Shown: positions 6,919 through 15,257 of the stretch, one piece after another | Position numbering within the stretch: position 1 is the first letter of the stretch | Layout: each line of letters opens with the position of its first letter | Origin: Falsiroseomonas frigidaquae | GTDB lineage: Bacteria > Pseudomonadota > Alphaproteobacteria > Acetobacterales > Acetobacteraceae | Assembly (NCBI RefSeq): GCF_012163145.1 | Contig: NZ_JAAVTX010000014.1 | Span: 1-32,724, forward strand | Direction of reading: 5' to 3' | DNA: 32,724 nucleotides | Notes under the pieces: model-generated | Told to the model about the DNA's origin: nothing | The model's database searches: none | Seen by the model: only the letters and a program-made list of their open reading frames with translations | Position numbers and translations under genes: made by a program

Positions 6919-8598
6919 ATGGAACTCTTCCAGGAAATTCCGCCTTTCTCCCCCGTGACACGCCAGCCAGACCAGATCTTCCCAGCCGCCCGGCCACTGC
7001 GACCAGATGCGTTGCCCGGCGACAATCATGCGTCATCGCCGCTCGGTCGCGAGGATGTCTTCTTCGCCGCCATCGAGATGACCCGCATGCCGATGATCGT
7101 CACCGACCCCAACCGGCCGGACAACCCGATCGTCTTCGCCAACCCCGCATTCCAGCAGATGACCGGCTATCCCGCAGAGGAGGTTCTTGGTCGCAACTGC
7201 CGCTTCATGCAGGGGCCGGACACGGACCTCGACGCGATCGCTCAGATCCGCAACGCCATCTCCTCCCGCACCGACATCTCGATCGAGCTGGTGAACTACC
7301 GCAAGGACGGCAGCACCTTCTGGAATGCGCTGTTCGTCAGCCCGGTCTTCGGCAGCGATGGCAGCCTGTTGTACTATTTCGGCAGCCAGCTCGACGTCTC
7401 CCGCCGGCGGGAGGCGGAGGACGCGCTGCGCCGGACCCAGCGGCTGGAGGCGCTGGGCCAGCTCACCGGCGGTGTCGCGCATGATTTCAACAACCTGCTG
7501 CAGGTGGTGGTCGGGTCGCTGGAGGTGCTGCGCCCGCTTGTCGAGGAATCCGGCAACCCACGCGCCCGGCGGCGGCATGAGGGTGCGCTGGAAGCCGCCC
7601 GGCGCGGCGCGGAGCTGACCCGGCAGCTTCTGGCCTTCGCCCGCCGGCAAAGGCTGGACGGGCTGCCCACCGATATCAATGCCTGCCTGCAAGGGCTGTC
7701 GGAGCTGCTGGCGCGGGCGTTGGGCGGCCTGGCACTGCGGCTGGACCTGGCGCCGGGCCTGCCGGCGGCACGGCTGGATTCCGGCCAGTTCGAAGCCGCG
7801 CTGGTGAACCTGCTGCTCAATGCCAGCGCCGCCATGCCGGGCCGCGGCGAGGTGGTCATCACCTCGCGCCACGTGCCGCAGCCGGAGACGCCGGATGGCG
7901 ACGCGGCGCCGCATGGCTTCGTGGAGCTGGCGGTCAGCGACACCGGCATCGGCATCCCGAGCGCCATCCTGGACAGGGTCACGGAACCCTTCTTCACGAC
8001 GCGCGAGGTCGGCCAGGGCTCCGGCCTCGGTCTCGCCCAGGTCTATGGCTTCGTCCGCCAATCCGGCGGCTTCCTGCGGATCGAGAGCACGGAGGGCAAT
8101 GGCACCACCGTGCGGCTGCGCTTCCCTGCGCTGGCGCCGGAGGTGGCGGTCCAGAACCAGGGCGGCCGCGATGCCCCCGAAACCGATTCCGAACCGCGGG
8201 GCCAGGGCGAACGGGTGCTGGTGGTGGATGACAATGCCGAGGTGCTGGACCTGGCCGAGAGCCTGCTGATCGACCTCGGCTACCAGGTGGAGACCGCGAC
8301 CGACGGCCCAAGCGCGATGAGCCTTCTGAACGATCCGGAGCGGCAATACGACCTGCTGTTCAGCGACGTGGTGATGCCCGGCGGCATCAACGGCATCACC
8401 CTGGCAAGCGAGGCGCGGCAGCGCCGCCCGGGCCTTCGCGTGTTGCTTTCCACCGGATATGTCGACCCGCGGGACGAGGCGGCCAGCACCGGCATCCGCC
8501 CGCATGGCTTTCCGGTGATGCAGAAGCCCTATCGCCGGGCGGAAGTGGCGCGCCGCATCCGCCGCGCCCTGGATGGCAACGGCGCGAAGCAGGGCTGA
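6919..8598 (+). CDS. LOV-domain hybrid histidine kinase with C-terminal receiver
   Basis: A 559-residue soluble sensor kinase with no membrane segment. A PAS/LOV domain spans about 45-160 and carries GRNCRFMQGP with the flavin-adduct Cys94, then NYRKDGSTFWNALFVSPV; such domains sense blue light through FMN. A HisKA-type dimerisation domain follows (RLEALGQLTGGVAHDFNNLL, phospho-acceptor His188). The HATPase domain shows N-box N297/N301, DTGIGIP and GQGSGLGL. A receiver domain fills 431-559 with acidic D437/D438, phospho-acceptor Asp483 in FSDVVMPGG and Lys536. The ATG at 6919 has only a weak ribosome site; other starts lie further inside. It stands alone after the rpoH terminator with no cognate regulator next to it, so the output target is unknown. 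Conversion of light to phosphorelay is inferred from the family. Confidence 0.9.
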   Translation: MELFQEIPPFSPVTRQPDQIFPAARPLRPDALPGDNHASSPLGREDVFFAAIEMTRMPMIVTDPNRPDNPIVFANPAFQQMTGYPAEEVLGRNCRFMQGPDTDLDAIAQIRNAISSRTDISIELVNYRKDGSTFWNALFVSPVFGSDGSLLYYFGSQLDVSRRREAEDALRRTQRLEALGQLTGGVAHDFNNLLQVVVGSLEVLRPLVEESGNPRARRRHEGALEAARRGAELTRQLLAFARRQRLDGLPTDINACLQGLSELLARALGGLALRLDLAPGLPAARLDSGQFEAALVNLLLNASAAMPGRGEVVITSRHVPQPETPDGDAAPHGFVELAVSDTGIGIPSAILDRVTEPFFTTREVGQGSGLGLAQVYGFVRQSGGFLRIESTEGNGTTVRLRFPALAPEVAVQNQGGRDAPETDSEPRGQGERVLVVDDNAEVLDLAESLLIDLGYQVETATDGPSAMSLLNDPERQYDLLFSDVVMPGGINGITLASEARQRRPGLRVLLSTGYVDPRDEAASTGIRPHGFPVMQKPYRRAEVARRIRRALDGNGAKQG

Positions 8599-8696
8599 GC
8601 CCCCCATCACCCGGGGCGATATGGCCCATGCGGCCGCCGGATTGGACCCGGGTGACGCGAATGCCCATCCTAGACCCACCAGGAAGGAGCCCCGCC

Positions 8697-9215
8697 ATGT
8701 CGCTCACCGTCGAAGGTGAAACCCGCACCGCCCCCTACACCATGCCCGCCGAGGCCCGTATCGGCCATGTCCACCTGAAGGTGGCGGAGCTGGAGCGCAG
8801 CCTGCGCTTCTGGCGCGACCTGATCGGGCTGGAGGTGCAACAGCGCATCGGCGACCAGGCGGTGTTCCTCTCGGCCGGCGGCTATCACCACCACATCGCG
8901 CTGAACACCTGGGAAAGTGCAGGCGGCAGCCCGCCCGGCTTCGGCACCACCGGCCTATACCATGTGGCGCTGCTGCTGCCGGATCGCCCCGCCCTCGCCC
9001 GCGCCCTGAAGCAGCTCGTCGAGGCCGGCTGGCCGCTGGAGGGTGCCAGCGACCATGGCGTGTCGGAGGCGCTGTATCTGCGCGACCCGGATGGCAATGG
9101 CGTGGAACTCTACCGCGACCGCCCCCGCGACGAATGGCCGCGCGGCACGGATGGCCGGCTGCTGATGTGCACCAAGCGGCTCGACCTCAAGGCGCTGCTG
9201 GCCGAGGCGGGCTGA
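8697..9215 (+). CDS. VOC-superfamily protein, catechol-2,3-dioxygenase-like (glyoxalase fold)
   Basis: A 172-residue vicinal-oxygen-chelate protein made of two betaalphabetabetabeta modules. Metal-ligand candidates are His24/His26 (IGHVHLKV), His89 (LYHVALLLP) and Glu137 (DPDGNGVELYRDRPRDEW). The last block closely resembles that of CatE-type extradiol dioxygenases of Bacillus, hence the tentative call; a glyoxalase or other VOC activity is possible. The ATG at 8697 is chosen for AAGGAG 7 bases upstream and because similarity starts there. The gene ends 7 bases before the stop of a convergent MFS transporter. No ring-hydroxylating partner lies next to it, although a lipoprotein-type intradiol dioxygenase is 4 kb away. 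The substrate is unknown. Confidence 0.8.
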   Translation: MSLTVEGETRTAPYTMPAEARIGHVHLKVAELERSLRFWRDLIGLEVQQRIGDQAVFLSAGGYHHHIALNTWESAGGSPPGFGTTGLYHVALLLPDRPALARALKQLVEAGWPLEGASDHGVSEALYLRDPDGNGVELYRDRPRDEWPRGTDGRLLMCTKRLDLKALLAEAG

Positions 9216-9222
9216 GCCCCCT

Positions 9223-10392
9223 TTACCGCCGCAGCGCCGCGACGGAGGCCGCCGCCAGCAGCGCGGCGGCCCCGAGATACAGCCAGACAGCCGGCACGAG
9301 CGGCAACAGCACCCCCGCCACCAGCGGCCCGATTCCGGCGCCGATGTCGCGCCAGGTGGCGAGCCGCGCCAGGACCGCCACGCGTTCCTGCGGCGCCGCG
9401 CGCGCGGCCGCCACCGGCGCCGGCAGCGGCTGCAACAGCCCGCGCAGCCCGACCACGAGCAGGCTGCCCACCCACAGCCAGCCGACGCCGATCACCGCCA
9501 GCCCGGCGGCGGAGGCCAGGGAGACCAGCAGCAGCAGCCGGGCCGCCCCGAACTTCTCCGCCAGCCGCCCCGCCGGCGGGCCCAGCACCACCTCCGCCAG
9601 GTAGCGCGCCGATAGTGCCGCGCCGGCCGCCAGCGCCGCGCCCTGCGGCAGGGCGGCGGCGGCGAGGAAGGCGAGGCCGAGCACGAACAGCCCATCCAGC
9701 GTCAGCCCCTGCACGAAGGACCAGACATCCAGCGGCTTCGGCAGCGCGAAGCGCGGGCCGGCGGCGCGCAGGCGCGGCCCCTCCCCGCCCGGCAGGCGCC
9801 AGGCGAAGGGCAGCGCCACCAGCGACAGCAGGCCAAGGCCCAGGAACACCACGCGCGGCCCCGCCACCTCCGCCGCCACTGCGCCGGCCAACAGGCCGAG
9901 CATCGGCCCCGTGGCGATGATGGCGCGGGACACGCCGCTGCGACGGGAGGCGCCGGAAACCTCCGCCGTGGCCAGCGCCTGGGTGGCGATGTTCATCGCG
10001 GCGAAGGACAGGCCCCAGAGCAGCCGCGCCGGCAGCAGCCACCAGACGCCCGGCAGCACGGCATAGCCGGCGGTGGCGCAGGCGGCGCCGAACACGGCCA
10101 GCAGGCAGGCGTTGCGGGGTCCCGACCGCTCATAGAAGCTCGCGACCCAGCCATAGCCGATGATCCGCACCAGCCGGTTCGCCGCCAGCAGCAGCCCGGC
10201 CTCCGCCAGCGTCACGCCGAAGCTGGCGGCATGCAGCGGCAGCAGCAGATACAGCACCGTATCGCCCGGCAGCGTCAGCCCGAGCACGATGGAGGCGTCG
10301 CGGGAGGCACGGTCGGCGGCGCGCCGGTCCGTGCCCTCCGCTTCCGGCCGGGTGGCGGTGTCGCCAGGGGTTGTTGCGCGGTTGGTCTGCAT
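9223..10392 (-). CDS. Major facilitator superfamily transporter
   Basis: An inner-membrane transporter of 389 residues with about 12 hydrophobic segments. It has an N-terminal half (VLYLLLPLHAASFGVTLAEAG, then RLVRIIGYGWVASFYERSGPRN, the loop 2-3 motif variant) and a C-terminal half (LGPPAGRLAEKFGAARLLLL). The first 35 residues are polar. ATG 10390-10392 or the adjacent GTG 10393-10395 may be the start; neither has a strong ribosome site. The substrate cannot be told from sequence; drug or metabolite efflux is typical of such single-gene members. It converges tightly on the VOC gene and has no obvious terminator. An inverted repeat CAATTC...GAATTG upstream (about 10416-10449) might bind a regulator. 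Confidence 0.85.
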   Translation of the reverse strand: MQTNRATTPGDTATRPEAEGTDRRAADRASRDASIVLGLTLPGDTVLYLLLPLHAASFGVTLAEAGLLLAANRLVRIIGYGWVASFYERSGPRNACLLAVFGAACATAGYAVLPGVWWLLPARLLWGLSFAAMNIATQALATAEVSGASRRSGVSRAIIATGPMLGLLAGAVAAEVAGPRVVFLGLGLLSLVALPFAWRLPGGEGPRLRAAGPRFALPKPLDVWSFVQGLTLDGLFVLGLAFLAAAALPQGAALAAGAALSARYLAEVVLGPPAGRLAEKFGAARLLLLVSLASAAGLAVIGVGWLWVGSLLVVGLRGLLQPLPAPVAAARAAPQERVAVLARLATWRDIGAGIGPLVAGVLLPLVPAVWLYLGAAALLAAASVAALRR

Positions 10393-10484
10393 CACCGGCA
10401 GGCTGCCAGTGTTGCAATTCTATGACAACCGGATGTCTAGATGAATTGGCGGCCGACCCTCCCCTCCGCGGAGGGGAAAGCGGG

Positions 10485-10850
10485 TCAGCCGAAGCCCTTG
10501 CCCTGCTTGCGGTAGGCCTCGCGCGGCGGGGCGAAGATATCCAGCACCCGGCAGCCTTCGGGCCCGGCCTTCATGGTGTGCGGCACGCCGCCCGGGGTGC
10601 GCCAGAAATCGCCCTTCTTCACCGCGATCTCCTCGCCGCCCTGGATGCGGATGGCGCTGCCATCCAGCAACACGCCCCATTGTTCCTCCGGATGGTCGTG
10701 CAGCGTGCCCATGGCATCGGGCGCGATGGTCACGATCGAGAGCATGGCGTGCTCGCCCGGGAAGATCCGGGTGGTGACGCCGGGTGCGAGTTCGCGGGCG
10801 AGGCCCTGCGTCTCGTCATCCAGGTTGTGGAATTCCTCGGCTTGGCTCAT
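10485..10850 (-). CDS. Cupin-domain protein
   Basis: A 121-residue single-domain cupin (beta-barrel). Motif 1 is H51-D-H53-P-E-E-Q57, with the GVLLDGSAIRIQGGE strand after it, and motif 2 is PGGVPHTM with His91. Together these form the usual metal-binding set (His, His, Glu/Gln, His). The ATG at 10848-10850 is supported by GGGGAG 8 bases upstream on the minus strand. Small cupins act as metal-dependent dioxygenases, isomerases or sensors; nothing here decides among them. It lies between purA and the MFS gene, all minus strand, with an 88-base gap that holds the palindrome CCCCTCCGCGGAGGGG (10461-10476), a possible terminator without a T run. Confidence 0.82.
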   Translation of the reverse strand: MSQAEEFHNLDDETQGLARELAPGVTTRIFPGEHAMLSIVTIAPDAMGTLHDHPEEQWGVLLDGSAIRIQGGEEIAVKKGDFWRTPGGVPHTMKAGPEGCRVLDIFAPPREAYRKQGKGFG

Positions 10851-10990
10851 CGCACTTTCTCCCCCTGTCATTGGCGGGCCGGTCCGTTGACCGGTCCGAG
10901 CGGCCGCCGCGGCAAGTGCCGCGAGCCTGGCGGCCGGAGGCCGCGCCCGTCACGCCCCCGGCATGCCTGCGGCACGCTTAAGGGCAGGCG

Positions 10991-12280
10991 TCAGCCCGCG
11001 AAAGGATCGCGCAGCATGATGGTGTCGTCGCGGTCCGGGCTGGTGGAGAGCAGCACCACCGGCGCCTCCACCAGTTCCTCGATCCGCCGCACATACTTCA
11101 CCGCCTCGGCCGGCAATTCGGCGTAGCTGCGGGCGCCGCGGGTGGAGCCGGACCAGCCGGTCAGCACCTCATAGACCGGCTTCGCCTTCTCCTGCGCCGC
11201 GATCGAGGCCGGCAGGCGGTTCAGCACCTGGCCGTCCACCTCATAGCCGGTGCAGATGCGAAGCTCCTTCATGCCGTCCAGCACGTCGAGCTTGGTCAGC
11301 ACCAGGCCCTCGACGCCGCCGACCTTCACCGCCTGGCGCACCATGCAGGCGTCGAACCAGCCGCAACGGCGCGGCCGGCCGGTGACGGTGCCGAATTCAT
11401 GGCCGCGCTCGCCCAGCAGGCGGCCGGTGTCGTCCTTCAGCTCCGTCGGGAAGGGGCCGGAGCCGACGCGGGTGGTGTAGGCCTTGGCGATGCCGAGCAC
11501 ATAGCCGATCTGCTTCGGCCCGACGCCCGACCCCGCCGCGGCATTGCCGGCGACGGTGTTGGAGGAGGTGACGTAGGGGTAGGTGCCGTGGTCCACATCC
11601 AGCATCACCGCCTGCGCGCCCTCGAACAGCACGCGCTTGCCGGTGTGGTGGGCCTCGTCCAGCAGCTGCCAGACCGGCTCCGAGAAGGGCAGCAGAAGCG
11701 GCGCCAGTTCCAGCAGCCGGTCGAGCAGCACCTGCTTCTCGAAGACCGGCGCGCCGAGGCCCTTCAGCAGCGTGTTGTGGTGCAGCAGCAGCTCGTCCAG
11801 CTTGTGCGACAGCACCTCCGGCTCCGCCAGGTCGGACAGGCGGATGGCGCGGCGCGCCACCTTGTCCTCATAGGCCGGGCCGATGCCGCGCCCGGTGGTG
11901 CCGATGGCCGAAGCCCCGCGCGCCACTTCACGCGCCTTGTCGATGGCCGGGTGCAGCGGCAGGATCAGCGGCACATTCTCCGCGATCCGAAGATTCTCCG
12001 GCGTCACCTTCAGCCCCTGCGCGGTGACCTTCGCGATCTCGCTCAGCAGGTGCTCCGGGTCCAGCACGACGCCATTGCCGATGACGCCGAGCTTGCCGCG
12101 CACCACGCCCGAGGGCAGCAGCGACAGCTTGTACACCTGGTTGCCCACCACCAGCGTGTGGCCGGCATTATGGCCGCCCTGGAAGCGCACGACGATGTCG
12201 GCCCGGCTGGCGAGCCAGTCCACAACCTTCCCCTTGCCCTCGTCGCCCCATTGGGCGCCGATGACGGCGACATTGGCCAT
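10991..12280 (-). CDS. purA: Adenylosuccinate synthetase
   Basis: A 429-residue cytoplasmic enzyme joining IMP and aspartate with GTP to give adenylosuccinate, the first committed step to AMP. The N-terminal signature [12 protein letters not shown] holds catalytic Asp13, and GGHNAGH holds His41. Later landmarks are [36 protein letters not shown], and the C-terminal [11 protein letters not shown] and [11 protein letters not shown]. Length equals the family norm. The ATG at 12278 has AGGAG 8 bases upstream inside the hisZ stop region, so translation is probably coupled to hisZ (5-base gap). Downstream lie several GC-rich hairpins (for example CGCGGCA/TGCCGCG near 10908-10923) with no T run, before the cupin gene. 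Confidence 0.97.
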   Translation of the reverse strand: MANVAVIGAQWGDEGKGKVVDWLASRADIVVRFQGGHNAGHTLVVGNQVYKLSLLPSGVVRGKLGVIGNGVVLDPEHLLSEIAKVTAQGLKVTPENLRIAENVPLILPLHPAIDKAREVARGASAIGTTGRGIGPAYEDKVARRAIRLSDLAEPEVLSHKLDELLLHHNTLLKGLGAPVFEKQVLLDRLLELAPLLLPFSEPVWQLLDEAHHTGKRVLFEGAQAVMLDVDHGTYPYVTSSNTVAGNAAAGSGVGPKQIGYVLGIAKAYTTRVGSGPFPTELKDDTGRLLGERGHEFGTVTGRPRRCGWFDACMVRQAVKVGGVEGLVLTKLDVLDGMKELRICTGYEVDGQVLNRLPASIAAQEKAKPVYEVLTGWSGSTRGARSYAELPAEAVKYVRRIEELVEAPVVLLSTSPDRDDTIMLRDPFAG

Positions 12281-12285
12281 CGCGT

Positions 12286-13440
12286 CTACTCCTGAACCGG
12301 GTCCTGCACGGGGCGCAGCGCGCCGGTGCCGTCCATCACATGTGTGCAGCGCAAGGATTGCGCCGTATCGGCGGCGGCGAGCTGCGCCACCGTGGCATAG
12401 CCGCGCGCGCGCAGCGCCGCAGCCTGGCCGGCATCCGCCCCGCGCGGCACGAAGACGCGCAGTCGCGGCGCCGCGGGCGACACGGCGCGCAACACGGCGT
12501 CCGGGTACAGCGTCATGCCGGTCGCCGGTTCCTCGCCCGAAAGGTAGCGGCCGCCGCGTGCCAATTCGCCGGTGCGGCCGGCGCCGAAAATCGTGAAGGC
12601 GACGCCGGTATGGTAGTGCAGGCCGCGGAATTCCAGCGGGTCCAGCGTGATCCGCAGGCTCGGCGCCAGGGCTCGCACCGCGGCCACCACGGCGGCGGCA
12701 TGGTCCGCGATCTGCCGCGCCGCCGGCGGCAGCTCCTCCGCCGCCAGCACCGCCAGCGCCGCATCGGCCGGGCCGGCGGCGGCGAGCAGGGCGGGCAGCA
12801 GCAGAGCGGCGCCGCCGGATTGCGCGGCGTGCTCGGTCACCGCGGCGGCATCCTTGCGGTCCAGCGCGCGGGCCAGCTTGCGGCGTGCCTCGCCCTGCAC
12901 CCCGGCCTCATCCAGAAGCGCGGGGGCGAGGCGCGGCAGGGTGATGTCCAGCGAGGCGTCGGTGATGCCGACAGCGGCGAGCGCCTCCGCCGCCACGGCC
13001 GCGACCTCGGCATCGGCCTCGGCGCTTTCCGGCCCGATCAGCTCGATCCCGGCCTGCGGAAGCTGGCGCGCGGGCGCGAGCTGCGTGCCCTGGACGCGCA
13101 GCACCTGGCCGGCATAGCTCAGCCGCAGCGGGCGCGGCACGCGCGCCATGCGGGTCGCGGCGATGCGGGCGACCTGTGGCGTGGTATCGGCGCGCAGCCC
13201 CATCATGCGGTGGCTGACCGGGTCCATCAGCCGGAAGGTCTGCTCGGCCACCGCGGCGCCGGAGCCGGCGAGCAGGCTGTCCTCGAATTCCAGCAGCGGC
13301 GGCTTCACCCGCTCATAGCCATGACGGGCGAAGGTCTCGGCCAGCACCTCGACGAGCATCGCCTCCCGCTCCGCCTCGGGCGGCAGGACATCGGACAGGC
13401 CGGCGGGCAGCAAGGCGGGGTTCGGAGGGTCGTCGGTCAT
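12286..13440 (-). CDS. hisZ: ATP phosphoribosyltransferase regulatory subunit HisZ
   Basis: A 384-residue paralogue of histidyl-tRNA synthetase lacking aminoacylation function. It partners the short-form HisG in the first step of histidine synthesis and confers histidine feedback. Family blocks seen are [13 protein letters not shown] at the N-terminus, [32 protein letters not shown] (the motif-2 region) and the C-terminal [16 protein letters not shown] with [17 protein letters not shown]. The ATG at 13438 is preferred because upstream codons are low-complexity, though its ribosome site is weak. A perfect 7-bp hairpin GCGCCGC/GCGGCGC (13452-13471) sits 11 bases upstream and could affect initiation. 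It is coupled to purA downstream, an arrangement common in alphaproteobacteria. hisG is not in the window. Confidence 0.92.
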   Translation of the reverse strand: MTDDPPNPALLPAGLSDVLPPEAEREAMLVEVLAETFARHGYERVKPPLLEFEDSLLAGSGAAVAEQTFRLMDPVSHRMMGLRADTTPQVARIAATRMARVPRPLRLSYAGQVLRVQGTQLAPARQLPQAGIELIGPESAEADAEVAAVAAEALAAVGITDASLDITLPRLAPALLDEAGVQGEARRKLARALDRKDAAAVTEHAAQSGGAALLLPALLAAAGPADAALAVLAAEELPPAARQIADHAAAVVAAVRALAPSLRITLDPLEFRGLHYHTGVAFTIFGAGRTGELARGGRYLSGEEPATGMTLYPDAVLRAVSPAAPRLRVFVPRGADAGQAAALRARGYATVAQLAAADTAQSLRCTHVMDGTGALRPVQDPVQE

Positions 13441-13525
13441 TCTATTGTTCAGCGCCGCAGAAAGGCGGCGCGTGTGTGGCAGGGGGGCGGCCCCTCCGCA
13501 ACCCCCGGCGCTCAAACGAGGGTGC

Positions 13526-14182
13526 TCAGGTCAGGATGATATCGAAGCCCGCGCGCTGGCCCTCATCGGTGGTCGAGAGCCGCGCCAGCAGCAGGGCGCG
13601 GCGTTCCTCGGCCACCCGCCGCAGCAGGCCGTCGCGGGCGTTCATCGGCTCGTCCGGGAAATACACCTGCGTGGTCAGGGCCGGGCCGCCGGCGGGCGGA
13701 TGCGCGCGCAGGTGGATATGCGGCGTGCGGCCGGGGTACTGGCCGGGGCGGATGGTGCGGAAGGCGTAGCGGCCCTCGGCATCCGCGCGGACCCGGCCAT
13801 AGCCCTGGAACCCGGTATCGCGCTGCACCAGCCGGCCCTCGCGCGGATGCAGGTAGATGCCGGCATGGTCGGCCTGCCAGATCTCCACCACCGCGCCGGG
13901 CAGTGCCGCGCCATCCAGGTTGCGCACTTGGCCCGCCAGCAGCAGCGGCCGCCCCTGCGCCACCTGCCCGAGCCCGGCGACGCGGCGCAGATCGGCATCC
14001 GCATCGGCCGGGATCGCCCGCGGGTAATAGGGTCCCTCCGTCTGCGCCGGCGTGCCGCCCGCCGGCTGGGCCTGGGCGCAGCCGGGCAGCAGCAGGGCGG
14101 GTGCGGCCAGGATCAGGCCCCGGCGGGACAGCGTGCGCAGAGGGGGCGTGCATAGAGGCGGGGTGGGCAGGTGGAACGTCAT
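13526..14182 (-). CDS. Intradiol ring-cleavage dioxygenase-like lipoprotein
   Basis: A 218-residue protein with the protocatechuate 3,4-dioxygenase fold. Expected non-haem Fe(III) ligands are visible: Tyr110 (IWQADHAGIYLHP), Tyr149 (RPGQYPG) and His155/His157 (PHIHLRAH). The N-terminus is an export signal: twin arginines at 20-21 (SRRGLILAAPALLL) and a lipobox LPGC with Cys35, suggesting Tat export and lipid anchoring. Cytoplasmic intradiol enzymes lack this, so the natural substrate may be extracytoplasmic or non-classical. Start ATG 14180-14182 is chosen; ATG at 14198-14200 is possible. It diverges from a lipoprotein gene across an 84-base gap holding a palindrome, and hisZ follows after 85 bases. 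No other aromatic-degradation genes adjoin it. Confidence 0.82.
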   Translation of the reverse strand: MTFHLPTPPLCTPPLRTLSRRGLILAAPALLLPGCAQAQPAGGTPAQTEGPYYPRAIPADADADLRRVAGLGQVAQGRPLLLAGQVRNLDGAALPGAVVEIWQADHAGIYLHPREGRLVQRDTGFQGYGRVRADAEGRYAFRTIRPGQYPGRTPHIHLRAHPPAGGPALTTQVYFPDEPMNARDGLLRRVAEERRALLLARLSTTDEGQRAGFDIILT

Positions 14183-14211
14183 GCCGCAGGATTCCCGCAT
14201 CCGCCCGCTCG

Positions 14212-14231
14212 GTCACGTCACGAAGCGTGAC
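14212..14231. promoter_or_regulatory. Palindrome in the divergent promoter region
   Basis: TCACG-AAG-CGTGA (14218-14230) is a perfect dyad, extended by GTCACG (14212-14217) and a matching final C (14231), so that TCACG occurs twice on one side. It lies midway between the divergent dioxygenase and lipoprotein starts, where an operator for both is expected. The regulator is unknown. Confidence 0.4.
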
Positions 14232-14266
14232 TTGCCGCGGCGCCGAAGCGCCAGCAGACTCGCCGG

Positions 14267-14806
14267 ATGCGCGCGCCCCTCCGCCTCGCCCTGCTGCTGC
14301 TCGCCACCGCCTGCGCCGACCCGGCGGCGGAGCATCTGGGCGGCTTCGGAGACCCGGTGCGCGGTGCCGCGCTGTCCGCGCCCTGGTGGCTGGCCGATAC
14401 CTCCCGCCTCGCCGGCAATCCGGCCCAGGCCGCCCGCGCCGCCGTGCAGCTCGAGGTGGTGGCGGCCGCACTGCGCGAGGATCCACGCTACATGCACGAG
14501 GCCTCCGGCCCCGCCTTGCACGCCACCGGCCTGGGCGTGTCGGAGCTTCGCCAGGCGATCGGCATCGCGCCCCAGGCGCCGCCGGCCAGCGTCATCGCCG
14601 CGCTGCGTGATGCCGCGGCGGCGCTGGACCAGGGCCGCCCGGCCCGGGCGGAGGCGGCGCTGACGGGGCCGGACTTCCCGCTTGGCCCGCAGGCCACCCT
14701 GGCACGGCTCGGCACCCTGCCCCGCCTGCCCCGCGTCTCGGAAGCCGCGGCGGCTGCCTATGGCGAGATCCGCCGGCTGGATGGCCGCGCACGCAGCGGC
14801 AGCTGA
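14267..14806 (+). CDS. Hypothetical lipoprotein
   Basis: A 179-residue protein I do not recognise. The first 16 residues (MRAPLRLALLLLATAC) form a short lipoprotein signal with lipobox-like ATAC and Cys16 as the lipidation site. The mature part is Ala-rich and predicted helical, with conserved-looking stretches PWWLADTSRLAGNPAQAARA and DPRYMHEASGPALHATG. Nothing suggests a catalytic site. It starts 84 bases from the divergent lipoprotein dioxygenase and could share its control region. The ATG at 14267 is the only start compatible with the signal sequence. A periplasm-facing envelope location is inferred from the signal alone. Confidence 0.65.
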   Translation: MRAPLRLALLLLATACADPAAEHLGGFGDPVRGAALSAPWWLADTSRLAGNPAQAARAAVQLEVVAAALREDPRYMHEASGPALHATGLGVSELRQAIGIAPQAPPASVIAALRDAAAALDQGRPARAEAALTGPDFPLGPQATLARLGTLPRLPRVSEAAAAAYGEIRRLDGRARSGS

Positions 14807-15005
14807 CCGACGCCGCGGCAGCATCCATGGCGAGGGCCGCGCGCGCCGTTCGATGGCACGGCGCATCGCGCCGCGCCGCAACCTGCGCGCCAGCGAAGAT
14901 CCCTCTGAAACCTGCGCCCCGGAACGGCGCTTTCGCCCCGGACCGGCGCGTGAACGGCTCGCCTTCGGCGCGGCGGTCAAGATCATCGAGGGCAGGGAGA
15001 GGGCA

Positions 15006-15212
15006 TTGGAAACCGTGGAAACGCCCGGCGCCAAGGGCATCATCCGGGACCTCGAACGGCTGGAGAAGCTGATCCAGTCGAACGAGATCGGTGGCGAAGC
15101 AGTGAAGAAGGTGGTCGCCAGCCTCGGCCAGGAACCCGCCGGCCGCAGCCAGGGGGCGAGGGCCGGCAGGACCAAGAACCTCGGCGAGGCATTGCGCCGT
15201 ACCGGGAAATGA
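15006..15212 (+). CDS. Small hypothetical protein
   Basis: A 68-residue highly charged protein, predicted mostly helical (GIIRDLERLEKLIQSNEIGG, then EAVKKVVASLG), with a basic tail (GRTKNLGEALRRTGK). I recognise no family. The TTG at 15006 follows AGGGAGAGG closely; GTG at 15015 is the alternative, and the frame is open further upstream to 14682 where it overlaps the lipoprotein gene in another frame. The Lys/Glu/Ile-rich wording, unlike Ala/Arg/Pro shadow frames in this genome, is the main reason to believe it. It converges on serA with a shared hairpin between them. The 200 bases before it (14807-15005) show nothing else. Confidence 0.45.
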   Translation: METVETPGAKGIIRDLERLEKLIQSNEIGGEAVKKVVASLGQEPAGRSQGARAGRTKNLGEALRRTGK

Positions 15213-15219
15213 GGCCGCA

Positions 15220-15248
15220 CCGCCCGGTGGCACGGGGTCACCGGGCGG
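15220..15248. terminator. Candidate bidirectional terminator between small ORF and serA
   Basis: Perfect 10-bp stem CCGCCCGGTG (15220-15229) and CACCGGGCGG (15239-15248) with a 9-base loop, between convergent stops at 15212 and 15258. No T run directly follows in either direction, so termination efficiency is uncertain; its position supports the call. Confidence 0.6.
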
Positions 15249-15257
15249 CGCGCATCG

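Noticed and set aside
10416-10449. TTGTCATAGAA-like sequence before the MFS gene as a GntR-type operator
   Set aside because: Resembles half of such operators only; the dyad is imperfect and no GntR gene is nearby. Mentioned only in the MFS entry as a possible inverted repeat.
8697-14182. An aromatic-degradation cluster formed by the VOC protein, cupin and intradiol dioxygenase
   Set aside because: The three genes are separated by purA, hisZ and an MFS gene, lie on both strands and share no operon structure; substrate links cannot be supported.
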